Below are positions 25,934 to 31,551 of a DNA stretch of 46,055 nt, piece by piece; the first letter of the stretch is position 1, and each line of letters starts with the position of its first letter. The notes under the pieces are model-generated. The model was not told where the DNA came from, ran no database searches, and saw nothing but the letters and a program-made list of their open reading frames with translations. The DNA is from a virus. A program made the position numbers and the translations under genes. The stretch is taken from positions 1-46,055 of the IMG/VR virus record IMGVR_UViG_3300032240_000148, one strand, 5' to 3'.

Positions 25934-27445
25934 TTAGTATCCTGTTACGCGAGAGCGTCCATCGTTTTGTAATGATTTAAGAGTTTGTTGGTATTCATAT
26001 TCATCTTCTTCTTCAGGAGTGTCAGCTGATTGTACTTGGTCAACAACCAAGCCTAACCAACTTAATGCATCCACTTGGTCATCATGTCTTGCTTTAGGGA
26101 AGCGTACCATCTCTTCTTCTAAATCAGGATACCAAGGTGCATTCTTATCAAACTTAACACCACCTGCTTTAAACCTTGCTTGAAAACTTCTTGCTCTTGC
26201 TTGTTTATCTTTTGTAGGAGTCATTGGGTAAAGATTCATATACAATTGACGATTAACTTGTTCTCGTCTTAATATGGCACCAATAGCCTTTTCAATTGCA
26301 CCTTTCTCAGTTACAAAGTACTGAGGGTCATACTTCTTCTGTACTGCAAACATTTCATCGACAATCTCTAGAGCATCCCAACGACCTCTACGAATGTCAA
26401 CAATGTTCATGATACCATCAGAGTCAATTCCACCGATAGCAATAACAGTGTAGTCGCTACGATCTCTTGTAGAGATAGCAAAGTCAACTGCAGCGTAATA
26501 AGTAAGTTTCTTTTCTTTGTGTCTGATTGCATCTAATGTATGTTTCGGTATTTCAATAAAATCGTTACGTTTAAAATAAGAAGTAGACTCATCGATAGGA
26601 TAGTTTAAAAACTCCTGAGCATACACTTCTGGAATACCTTGCTTAGTGTAGTCTTCTTTCTTATTTCTAAAATAGTCTGCATCGTATCTATCTGTCCATA
26701 AGATAGATAAATAATCTTCAGAGTGTGCTCTATATCTTACACTTCTCCACTCTACACGTTTACGTGTTGAATAAGTCTTTAATGGCTCTTTGTGAATATA
26801 ATCGCCATCATAATCGGGAGGCATAAGACGATTGAGTAAGGAATCGAGATGTAACACAGTTCCCACAATACGTACAATACCATGCTGAGACCTACAAGGA
26901 AGAAGTGCCGCGTAGAACCACCTTCTGAACTTCTCACGTCTGTCTTTGCTTTGTACTTGTTCATCGCCTTCCAAATCATCACATATAATTAAATCAGGTC
27001 GACGTTGATCCCATTTCAATCCTCGAACTCTTTGCTCTGCACCACGAACTAAAACTCTAAACTGTTCACCATCTTGAAACTCTACAATGATGTCTGTCTG
27101 TGAATCTTTAACTAGCTCTTTAATCTGAAACAAGTTAATAAGATCTTCGTTGTTTACTAGTTCATCTTTTAAGTCACTCAAAAAGTTAATTGCTTGACTT
27201 TCTGTATCTGAAACTATTAGTGCAAACTTTCTATCTCTAAATAAAAGGGCAGCGAGCAAGTAAGCATGAGTTATTGCAGTGGATTTCCCGTGGGCTCGGG
27301 GAGCTGCAATTGCTACTAATGGGTCGTCGCTGCAACAGAGATCCCACCACTCAAGATGGCATTGCGGAGTGGGGGTAGTTCCATCGTATCGTTTTGCTAA
27401 ACATGCCCCGGTGAAACCGTGGATCATGTCTGGTGTTAATTTCAT
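25934..27445 (-). CDS. terL: Terminase large subunit
   Basis: 503 residues. The ATPase has Walker A APRAHGKST (48-56) and Walker B LIICDD followed by Glu159. The C-terminal RNase H-type nuclease has Asp321 (AAVDFAIST), Glu380 and the HDDQVDAL motif (454-461, with Asp456 and Asp459). The ATPase motor drives DNA into the head and the nuclease cuts concatemers. The start overlaps the HNH-like gene by four bases. Confidence 0.95.
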   Translation of the reverse strand: MKLTPDMIHGFTGACLAKRYDGTTPTPQCHLEWWDLCCSDDPLVAIAAPRAHGKSTAITHAYLLAALLFRDRKFALIVSDTESQAINFLSDLKDELVNNEDLINLFQIKELVKDSQTDIIVEFQDGEQFRVLVRGAEQRVRGLKWDQRRPDLIICDDLEGDEQVQSKDRREKFRRWFYAALLPCRSQHGIVRIVGTVLHLDSLLNRLMPPDYDGDYIHKEPLKTYSTRKRVEWRSVRYRAHSEDYLSILWTDRYDADYFRNKKEDYTKQGIPEVYAQEFLNYPIDESTSYFKRNDFIEIPKHTLDAIRHKEKKLTYYAAVDFAISTRDRSDYTVIAIGGIDSDGIMNIVDIRRGRWDALEIVDEMFAVQKKYDPQYFVTEKGAIEKAIGAILRREQVNRQLYMNLYPMTPTKDKQARARSFQARFKAGGVKFDKNAPWYPDLEEEMVRFPKARHDDQVDALSWLGLVVDQVQSADTPEEEDEYEYQQTLKSLQNDGRSRVTGY

Positions 27446-27699
27446 TTACGCTTTTGCTTCTCACCAGGTTTGTGACCGTTGTCACTCCTGTTGGCACTTC
27501 TACTACGTACACGAGTATTGCTAAGAGCTTTTGAACCACCAGCACGTAGAGGTGTTTTATGATCTACGTCTTTACCAGGCTGTCCTTTGGTACGTGCTGC
27601 TTTATTTCGAGCCGCTCTGTCCTTTTTAGCTTCTGGAGAAGAGTGGTGGTTCTTATACTCGGATTTGTAATCTCGTTTATAATTAGCAGAGCTAGGCAT
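27442..27699 (-). CDS. HNH-type nuclease-like small basic protein
   Basis: 85 residues, very basic. DVDHKTPLRAGGSKALSNTR followed by RSANRS is the core of the HNH nuclease fold seen in small phage proteins next to terminase: the DH pair, a G-loop, and an N--RV---NRS helix. No Cys pairs are present. HNH proteins beside terminases help cutting during packaging in some phages. Here the missing zinc ribbon makes its activity uncertain. Confidence 0.68.
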   Translation of the reverse strand: MPSSANYKRDYKSEYKNHHSSPEAKKDRAARNKAARTKGQPGKDVDHKTPLRAGGSKALSNTRVRSRSANRSDNGHKPGEKQKRK

Positions 27700-27938
27700 T
27701 ATTTACAGCCCCATCTTTGACGAGCTGCTTTACCTCTCTCACCTGTCCAACTTTTACTTCTAGCACAAAATGATTTGTGCCTAGGGTTAGAACTATCTTT
27801 AGTAGGAGCTTTTAAATTAGAGCCAGTAGCTTTGTTATACTTAGCTCTACCTTTAGCAGTAAGACCACCACCTGCCTTAACAGATTGTTTCTCACCACGT
27901 CCTACAGATAGATTAGGTCCTTTTTTACGTTCAGCCAT
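27699..27938 (-). CDS. Small basic conserved phage protein (DUF6321-like)
   Basis: 79 residues: GGGLTAKGRAKYNKATGSNL, later HKSFCARSKSWTGERGKAAR, ending in QRWGCK. The motif GGLT-KGR-KYN--TGS-L-AP and SFCAR fits a small protein family found near terminases in many marine and freshwater phages. The strongly basic charge and conserved Cys suggest nucleic-acid or zinc binding. Its role is unknown. Confidence 0.72.
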   Translation of the reverse strand: MAERKKGPNLSVGRGEKQSVKAGGGLTAKGRAKYNKATGSNLKAPTKDSSNPRHKSFCARSKSWTGERGKAARQRWGCK

Positions 27939-27940
27939 GA

Positions 27941-28093
27941 TTAATCCTTTTTCGCTGTCTTAGCACTCTGTTTAAACGCTTTTGTTGTAGGAGCACCTTT
28001 CGCTCCCACCTTACGCATCTTCTCACCCGAACCAGCCTTAATCCTAGCACGCTTTGCATGAATGTTGGCATATAATCCTGGTTTAGTAGCCAT
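27941..28093 (-). CDS. Small basic conserved phage protein (50 aa)
   Basis: A 50-residue frame starting MATKPGLYANIHAKRARIKA, continuing GSGEKMRKVGAKGAPT and ending in KDas a Lys-rich tail. This GLYANIHAKR-RI--GSGEKMRKPG-KGAPT pattern is one I know as a very common tiny gene beside terminases in environmental phages. It starts three bases before the upstream gene's stop region and is spaced two bases from the next. Function is unknown. Confidence 0.78.
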   Translation of the reverse strand: MATKPGLYANIHAKRARIKAGSGEKMRKVGAKGAPTTKAFKQSAKTAKKD

Positions 28094-28096
28094 TGA

Positions 28097-28306
28097 TTAG
28101 CACTTAGCCTTTGCTTTAGTTTCTTTTCTAGCTTGTTGTTTGGCTTTAGCTTTTTCCATCATAGCTTTTTTAGTTTTAGATACAGATTCACCATCTGATT
28201 CATAAGGCATACGACCACCTTTTGGTCCTTTACCCATTGGTTGCTTACGTGCCTTAACAGTATCGTCTACCATCTTAGCTGTGATTTTCTTTGCTGGTTG
28301 TGCCAT
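28097..28306 (-). CDS. Small Lys-rich protein (69 aa)
   Basis: 69 residues, about a third Lys/Arg: MAQPAKKITAKMVDDTVKAR, then KGPKGGRMPYESDGE, and a Lys/Ala-rich helix ending in KCas the last residues. No known family. The end resembles a nucleic-acid-binding tail. It shares one base with the upstream gene and is part of the terminase-linked cluster of tiny basic proteins. Confidence 0.65.
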   Translation of the reverse strand: MAQPAKKITAKMVDDTVKARKQPMGKGPKGGRMPYESDGESVSKTKKAMMEKAKAKQQARKETKAKAKC

Positions 28307-28557
28307 TACTTTTTCTCCTTGTAGTTTTTTAATTCTGTAGAGTGTAAACTCTTTGTCTTATTCTTAGTCTGTTTAGCTTTGGTTGCAATCTTTGCACCCT
28401 CAGTACGACTTACAAACTTACCCTTTGAATCTATAAAGCCATGTTTAGATTTAGCTGCACTACCTTTTGGTTTAACATCTGCATGACGTTTACCTAGTGC
28501 TGCTGTTTTAATAGTGCCATCTTTTTTCTTTAAGGCAACCTTTTCAATCTTGTTCAT
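28306..28557 (-). CDS. Small basic conserved phage protein (83 aa)
   Basis: 83 residues: basic N-terminus, then KHGFIDSKGKFVSRTEGAKI and KSLHSTELKNYKEKK. The motif H-GFI-S-G-FV-R-EA--IA followed by LHS-DL is shared with small phage proteins of unknown function near terminase genes, from memory. It begins inside the stop of the 30-residue gene (ATGA overlap). Confidence 0.72.
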   Translation of the reverse strand: MNKIEKVALKKKDGTIKTAALGKRHADVKPKGSAAKSKHGFIDSKGKFVSRTEGAKIATKAKQTKNKTKSLHSTELKNYKEKK

Positions 28558-28646
28558 TTAATCTTTTTAGGTTTCTTAGGTTTTGCAACAATCTTAGCCT
28601 TCTTAACGTAAGACTGTTTCTTTTCCTTTTTAGGTTTAGTACCCAT
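28554..28646 (-). CDS. 30-residue Lys-rich peptide
   Basis: A frame of 31 codons between the small terminase and the next tiny gene. It starts MGTKPKKEKKQSYVKKAK and about half its residues are Lys or Arg. It overlaps the upstream gene by eleven bases and the downstream ATG by four, so translation is probably coupled. No clear ribosome binding site is visible. A DNA-charge-neutralising role is a guess. Confidence 0.5.
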   Translation of the reverse strand: MGTKPKKEKKQSYVKKAKIVAKPKKPKKIK

Positions 28647-29289
28647 TAAACTCTGGGGGTTCGTTGCTGTTGATATTGCCATCGTTAATGTCCTCTTGTT
28701 GAATTGTAGAAGCTACAGCTTCCACTTCTTTAGCACTAGCAAACTTCTCAAATTGAGAAGCTAGTAACTTAAGTCTGTCGTCTACTGCAACTTTGTTTGT
28801 GATACTCGTTGGTTCACCCCTGACTAGTTGTCTACGGTTCACCAAGTTGTTAAATAGGTTTGAGAGTACTTTAGTGTCAATTGGTTTACGAACCAAGACA
28901 CTCTTACGTACATCCCAAAGATAGTCTCCGTTCTGGAGACGTTCTTCAATCTCTGTTAAACTCTTATCGAGTACACTACTGATTCTAGAACCGAGCTTCT
29001 CGTTCTGCTCGACGTACACTTTCTTTTGAATTTCAACCCACCAGGGTTCTTCTTTCCATTCCCGTATGTACTTGACAGGAACGTTTGTAAGTTTAGATAC
29101 TTCGTCTAAGTCACCATAGACACAGTAAAGAGTGCAAGCATCAATCTTAGTTTGCTGAGGAAACCATTCCGGAGCATGATGTTTAGCTTTGAGGGGTCTT
29201 CCACGACGTGGAGTAGTTGATATTTCTTGACCATCTAAAAAATATCCACTTGACACTTCTTCATTCTTCTGATCTAAATCTTCACTCAT
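28636..29289 (-). CDS. terS: Terminase small subunit (putative)
   Basis: 217 residues. After a polar N-terminus comes RRGRPLKAKHHAPEWFP and a helix-turn-helix (KIDACTLYCVYGDLDEVSKL then TNVPVKYIREWKEEPWW), as in DNA-recognising small terminases. A long helical oligomerisation region follows (KLGSRISSVLDKSLTEIEER). The first genes of the operon are this and, eleven bases overlapped, the Lys-rich peptide. No ribosome binding site precedes the ATG; the promoter at 29296-29324 places the start of transcription on it. Confidence 0.8.
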   Translation of the reverse strand: MSEDLDQKNEEVSSGYFLDGQEISTTPRRGRPLKAKHHAPEWFPQQTKIDACTLYCVYGDLDEVSKLTNVPVKYIREWKEEPWWVEIQKKVYVEQNEKLGSRISSVLDKSLTEIEERLQNGDYLWDVRKSVLVRKPIDTKVLSNLFNNLVNRRQLVRGEPTSITNKVAVDDRLKLLASQFEKFASAKEVEAVASTIQQEDINDGNINSNEPPEFNGY

Positions 29290-29295
29290 GATAAT

Positions 29296-29324
29296 ATTAT
29301 AACATAAGAATTTAAAAATGTCAA
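29296..29324 (-). promoter_or_regulatory. Consensus sigma-70 promoter for the packaging/virion operon
   Basis: On the minus strand TTGACA (29324-29319), 17 bases, then TATAAT (29301-29296): both hexamers are perfect and the spacing is ideal. Only six bases lie between the -10 box and the ATG of the small terminase, so the expected start site (about 7 bases on) is the A of that ATG. Confidence 0.88.
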
Positions 29325-29344
29325 GTAGTATTTGAGTATGCTAG

Positions 29345-29416
29345 TTACTTGTTCATAACATACATAGTTACTTCAAAACCGAAACGTAGTTCGGTTGCAG
29401 CTGGAGTAGTCCACAT
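29345..29416 (-). CDS. pqqA: PqqA, peptide precursor of the cofactor PQQ
   Basis: A 23-residue peptide, the same length as Klebsiella PqqA, beginning MWTTPAATELRF and followed by GFEVTMYVMNK. Glu15 and Tyr19 in the EVTMY core are the two residues that host PqqE (radical SAM) cross-links to build PQQ, with Trp2, Pro5, Arg11 and Gly13 also matching the family pattern. A strong ribosome binding site (AAAGGA, seven bases before ATG) supports translation. No pqqB, C, D or E is in this window, so the host must supply them. It is the first leftward gene, upstream of the terminase promoter. A minor worry is that 23 codons can arise by chance, but this length, motif and site together make chance unlikely. 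Confidence 0.88.
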   Translation of the reverse strand: MWTTPAATELRFGFEVTMYVMNK

Positions 29417-29469
29417 AGCAGTATCCTTTCGTATATTAAAATATATAAGCTCTTTAAGCTTACCATAAT

Positions 29470-29498
29470 ATTATACTCCCCTTTTAAAAATATAACAT
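29470..29498 (-). promoter_or_regulatory. Possible promoter for pqqA
   Basis: On the minus strand a perfect TATAAT (29475-29470) lies 17 bases after ATGTTA (29498-29493), a poor -35. The start site would be about 29463, giving a leader of about 47 bases that includes a small hairpin (AAGCT/AGCTT) before the pqqA ribosome binding site. Bacterial pqqA genes are often strongly transcribed, but this promoter is weak by consensus. Confidence 0.45.
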
Positions 29499-29541
29499 GC
29501 GTATTTTCATGAAAAATATATAAAACAGGAATATAATATAT

Positions 29542-29558
29542 TTATCTTGACAAGATAA
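29542..29558. promoter_or_regulatory. 17-bp palindrome over the -35 box, possible operator
   Basis: TTATCTTG-A-CAAGATAA is a perfect inverted repeat with 8-base arms. Its centre overlaps the -35 (TTGACA, 29547-29552) of the rightward promoter, so a dimeric regulator bound here would block that promoter. No phage repressor gene is visible; a host regulator is an alternative. Confidence 0.45.
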
Positions 29559-29575
29559 TATATTTATGTTAGAAT
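29547..29575 (+). promoter_or_regulatory. Rightward sigma-70 promoter 1
   Basis: TTGACA (29547-29552), 17 bases, TAGAAT (29570-29575): perfect -35 and a 5/6 -10. Transcription would start about 29582, 0.9 kb upstream of the first early gene, so the message would carry the whole structured leader. Confidence 0.75.
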
Positions 29576-29664
29576 TAATAATTATTAATTATATTTATAG
29601 TTATATAATAATAATACTAATATATTAATATACTAATTAACTAATTAATTAATAGTAATCTATC
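29576..29664. other. Strongly AT-rich stretch, possible unwinding element
   Basis: Between rightward promoter 1 and the first GC-containing bases this stretch is almost only A and T, with repeated TAATTAAT runs. It is flanked by promoters and by the short repeats at 29733-29779. Together these resemble a DNA-unwinding element of an origin, but this is inference with no initiator protein to name. Confidence 0.4.
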
Positions 29665-29732
29665 CCCGACGTAATCCACCCTCCGAGGACGTAAGTCCGA
29701 GGTCTAATCCTAATCGTAGTTACCGAGGACCA

Positions 29733-29779
29733 CTTAATAAGATCCCTTAATCAGGTGTTCTTAATCAACTAGGCTTAAT
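29733..29779. repeat. Four CTTAAT direct repeats at 13-14 bp spacing
   Basis: CTTAAT occurs at 29733, 29746, 29760 and 29774, always the same way round. Regular spacing of just over one DNA helix turn is typical of iterons bound by a replication protein, but six bases is short for an AT-rich genome. It may also be chance. Confidence 0.35.
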
Positions 29780-29810
29780 AGTAAAATTTATATAAAATCT
29801 AGTAAAGCCC

Positions 29811-29885
29811 TATACACACAAAACAATCCATTAGAGATTGCCTCCCCCGGCCCCCTAAAGGGGTCCTGAATGACCATTGTGTATA
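29811..29885. other. Nested inverted repeats around a C/G hairpin
   Basis: TATACACA (29811-29818) pairs with TGTGTATA (29878-29885), and within lies CCCC-TAAA-GGGG (29852-29863), extended by a G-G/C-C pair. The structure could form in RNA from promoter 1 or as a cruciform. It lacks a U tract, so it is not a normal terminator. Confidence 0.45.
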
Positions 29886-29909
29886 TTACTAATCATAGAG
29901 CCAAGGGGA

Positions 29910-29938
29910 TTGATAAGTGTGCTATGCACCAGTATAAT
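29910..29938 (+). promoter_or_regulatory. Rightward sigma-70 promoter 2
   Basis: TTGATA (29910-29915), 17 bases, then a perfect TATAAT (29933-29938). Its start, about 29945, is upstream of the hairpin string and the early genes, which it could express as one transcript. Confidence 0.72.
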
Positions 29939-30051
29939 AAATCAAACACTTACACAATAATAATTATTCATTTAATTCTACCTAGACATACCTCTACAAC
30001 GCACACAATCAATCCATAACGCACAATTATATTCTCATCGATATGTTGAGT

Positions 30052-30400
30052 CATGCCTTCAGCATGCCTCGTTATTATACTTCTTTAACACCGTCCCGTT
30101 TCGCCGGGACATCACGACCAACCTGCCGTTGGATGGCATCAAGTTCCCAAACCTTTCAGCGGACAATCCTGTCCGTAACCCTAAAGTGCTGAATGTCGCC
30201 GTTACGACATTCTTATTACGAATAAGCGCAAGTAGCGCGTTATTCGTTTTTAAAGGTGTACTTGTCCCGTCAAGTACCAAGACGGCCCCGTGATAACGGA
30301 TTGTATCATACAAATCAAATCAACGATAAACCTGTTGATTCCTACTCTAACGTTCCGGCCGGGCTTTAAACGCAAACCACATGCCACCACTTTAGCCCGG
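30052..30400 (+). ncRNA. String of about ten hairpins, possible structured RNA or origin element
   Basis: Ten simple stem-loops follow one another in about 350 bases, richer in G+C than the flanks. They include GTCCCG/CGGGAC (30093-30110), CCAAC/GTTGG (30118-30132), CGGACA/TGTCCG (30160-30175) and an 8-bp GAATGTCG/CGACATTC (30191-30212). A 12-bp stem with one bulge (30218-30247) is followed by five T, which could end a transcript. Others are GTACTTG/CAAGTAC (30258-30277), AATCAAC/GTTGATT (30318-30340) and CCGGGCT/AGCCCGG (30359-30400). Promoter 2 lies upstream, so an RNA is plausible. No known RNA class is recognised, and a single-strand origin is an alternative. Confidence 0.5.
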
Positions 30401-30476
30401 TGACTTTGTATGAATGAGAAAGTGCACACGGGGAAAACCTGTTGTGTTTATTTTAAAAACTTTATAAAGGCTTATT

Positions 30477-30623
30477 ATGATATATTATCAATCTATGATG
30501 CGTCATTCTATATTTCCAGCTATGACTCGTCAATCTAAACAATCTAAAAAGTATCGTGGCATTAAACAACTTATTAACCGACCACTCTACGGTCCTAACT
30601 TTTATTTATTATTAACAAACTAA
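30477..30623 (+). CDS. Small basic early protein (48 aa)
   Basis: 48 residues: MIYYQSMMRHSIFPAMTRQS, then KQSKKYRGIKQLINRPLYGP and NFYLLLTN. A weak ribosome binding site (AAAGG, eight bases before ATG) is present. It is basic and has no known family. It is the first gene of the rightward operon, a place where phages keep host-takeover genes. Confidence 0.6.
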   Translation: MIYYQSMMRHSIFPAMTRQSKQSKKYRGIKQLINRPLYGPNFYLLLTN

Positions 30624-30633
30624 GGAGACTGTC

Positions 30634-30813
30634 ATGCAAGACCCAAAACAACTTTATCTCTTCAATGATATGAACTATGATGATATGGAATCAGATGACT
30701 ACGAAGAAGCGTATTTCAATTATCTTCTTGACCATCTTGATGAAACAGAATCAGACCGCGATGATGCATTTGAATCATCAATGTATGATGACGGAAAACC
30801 CCTCACTCGCTAG
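30634..30813 (+). CDS. Very acidic early protein (59 aa), possible DNA mimic
   Basis: 59 residues with 19 Asp/Glu against four Lys/Arg (net charge about -15). It starts MQDPKQLYLFNDMNYDDMES and has a helix-like DDYEEAYFNYLLDHLDETES. A good ribosome binding site (AAGGAG, about seven bases) precedes the ATG. Such small acidic proteins, expressed first, include DNA mimics like T7 Ocr, but there is no sequence match and the role is inference from charge and position. Confidence 0.75.
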   Translation: MQDPKQLYLFNDMNYDDMESDDYEEAYFNYLLDHLDETESDRDDAFESSMYDDGKPLTR

Positions 30814-30821
30814 TGAAGGGG
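30799..30821 (+). terminator. Hairpin at the end of the acidic-protein gene
   Basis: CCCCT-CACT-CGCT-AGTG-A-AGGGG forms a 9-bp stem with one bulged A, spanning the stop codon, followed by TATTTCC and a loose T-rich stretch. It is a weak terminator or an mRNA stabiliser between the first early genes. Confidence 0.55.
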
Positions 30822-30874
30822 TATTTCCTTTGTATTATTTATTAACTTTTATATATTTTTAAGGAGTCACAATT

Positions 30875-31255
30875 ATGGCAGCAATCGATTACAATGAAAT
30901 TAATACATTCTTAAAAGAAAAGAATTTATCAGCATCTCAAAAACTAGCTATCGGTCGTTCGTTAATTCGCAGTGCAAGTTCAACCTTTGGTGCATACAAT
31001 AGCCCATTAGCTCAAAATATGTTCAAACTCAGAGATGACTTAGAGTTACTAGCCCTTGCCAATAAGTTCTACATGGCTAACCGTAATACCAAAACACACA
31101 GTGTTGAAGAGTTACTTGAAGGTGGTCGTGAGTTAGCTCGTCAAGCTGCTCAAGCTTCAATGAACAAAGAACAAACAGAAGCTAATCGTGGTAGACCTGA
31201 GTTAACATACCCTAATCAAACAAACAGTGCTGACTGGGGTAAAGTTTCACAATAG
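30875..31255 (+). CDS. Hypothetical early protein (126 aa)
   Basis: 126 residues, mainly helical: MAAIDYNEINTFLKEKNLSA, later FGAYNSPLAQNMFKLRDDLE and ELLEGGRELARQAAQASM, with a polar tail ending in SADWGKVSQ. A strong ribosome binding site (AAGGAG, eight bases before ATG) is present. It is followed by a strong terminator, so it is probably expressed at a high level early. No family is recognised. Confidence 0.72.
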   Translation: MAAIDYNEINTFLKEKNLSASQKLAIGRSLIRSASSTFGAYNSPLAQNMFKLRDDLELLALANKFYMANRNTKTHSVEELLEGGRELARQAAQASMNKEQTEANRGRPELTYPNQTNSADWGKVSQ

Positions 31256-31263
31256 TGTAATAT

Positions 31264-31291
31264 GGCAGGGTTTCGGCCCTGCCTTTTTTTT
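31264..31291 (+). terminator. Strong rho-independent terminator
   Basis: GGCAGGG (31264-31270), loop TTTCGG, CCCTGCC (31277-31283), then eight T. This is a textbook intrinsic terminator, six bases past the stop of the 126-residue gene. It separates the first early genes from those behind, unless it is partly read through. Confidence 0.9.
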
Positions 31292-31302
31292 AGGAGACTT
31301 TC

Positions 31303-31476
31303 ATGTGGTATAAACTTCGCAACAAAGATACTAATGCAACTATTTTCTATGATGAACTTTCAGATTATCTTTTCTATCGTGGCTGGCGTATTGAGCGTGA
31401 AGCTAAAGCATCAGAAGTTGATGTCTTCGATTTAATGGCAGTTGAACACGACTTAATGGAGACTGTCTACGACTAG
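31303..31476 (+). CDS. Small early protein (57 aa)
   Basis: 57 residues with a ribosome binding site (AGGAG, seven bases before ATG). It starts MWYKLRNKDTNATIFYDELS and has an aromatic middle (DYLFYRGWRIEREA) and an acidic C-terminus (HDLMETVYD). It sits right after the strong terminator and before a UUCG hairpin. No family known. Confidence 0.68.
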   Translation: MWYKLRNKDTNATIFYDELSDYLFYRGWRIEREAKASEVDVFDLMAVEHDLMETVYD

Positions 31477-31482
31477 TCTTCG

Positions 31483-31496
31483 TGGGCTTCGGCCCA
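31483..31496 (+). other. Hairpin with UUCG tetraloop
   Basis: TGGGC-TTCG-GCCCA, a 5-bp stem with the very stable UUCG loop, seven bases past the stop of the 57-residue gene. No T tract follows. It could protect the 3' end of a processed message or pause polymerase. Confidence 0.55.
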
Positions 31497-31551
31497 AATG
31501 CCACGCCAGTTGTGATGCACAAAATTGGGCACAAATTAATTAAGGATTGTT

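Noticed and set aside
29924-30019. 31-codon frame starting inside promoter 2
   Set aside because: Its ATG is within the promoter spacer and upstream of the predicted transcription start, with no ribosome binding site.
30059-30313. 84-codon open frame on the minus strand in the hairpin region
   Set aside because: No ribosome binding site, and each perfect hairpin forces mirrored codons, so the frame is a by-product of the inverted repeats. The protein matches nothing I know.
29660-30476. tRNA genes in the noncoding region
   Set aside because: I checked the stems for an acceptor, anticodon and T-arm arrangement and found none.
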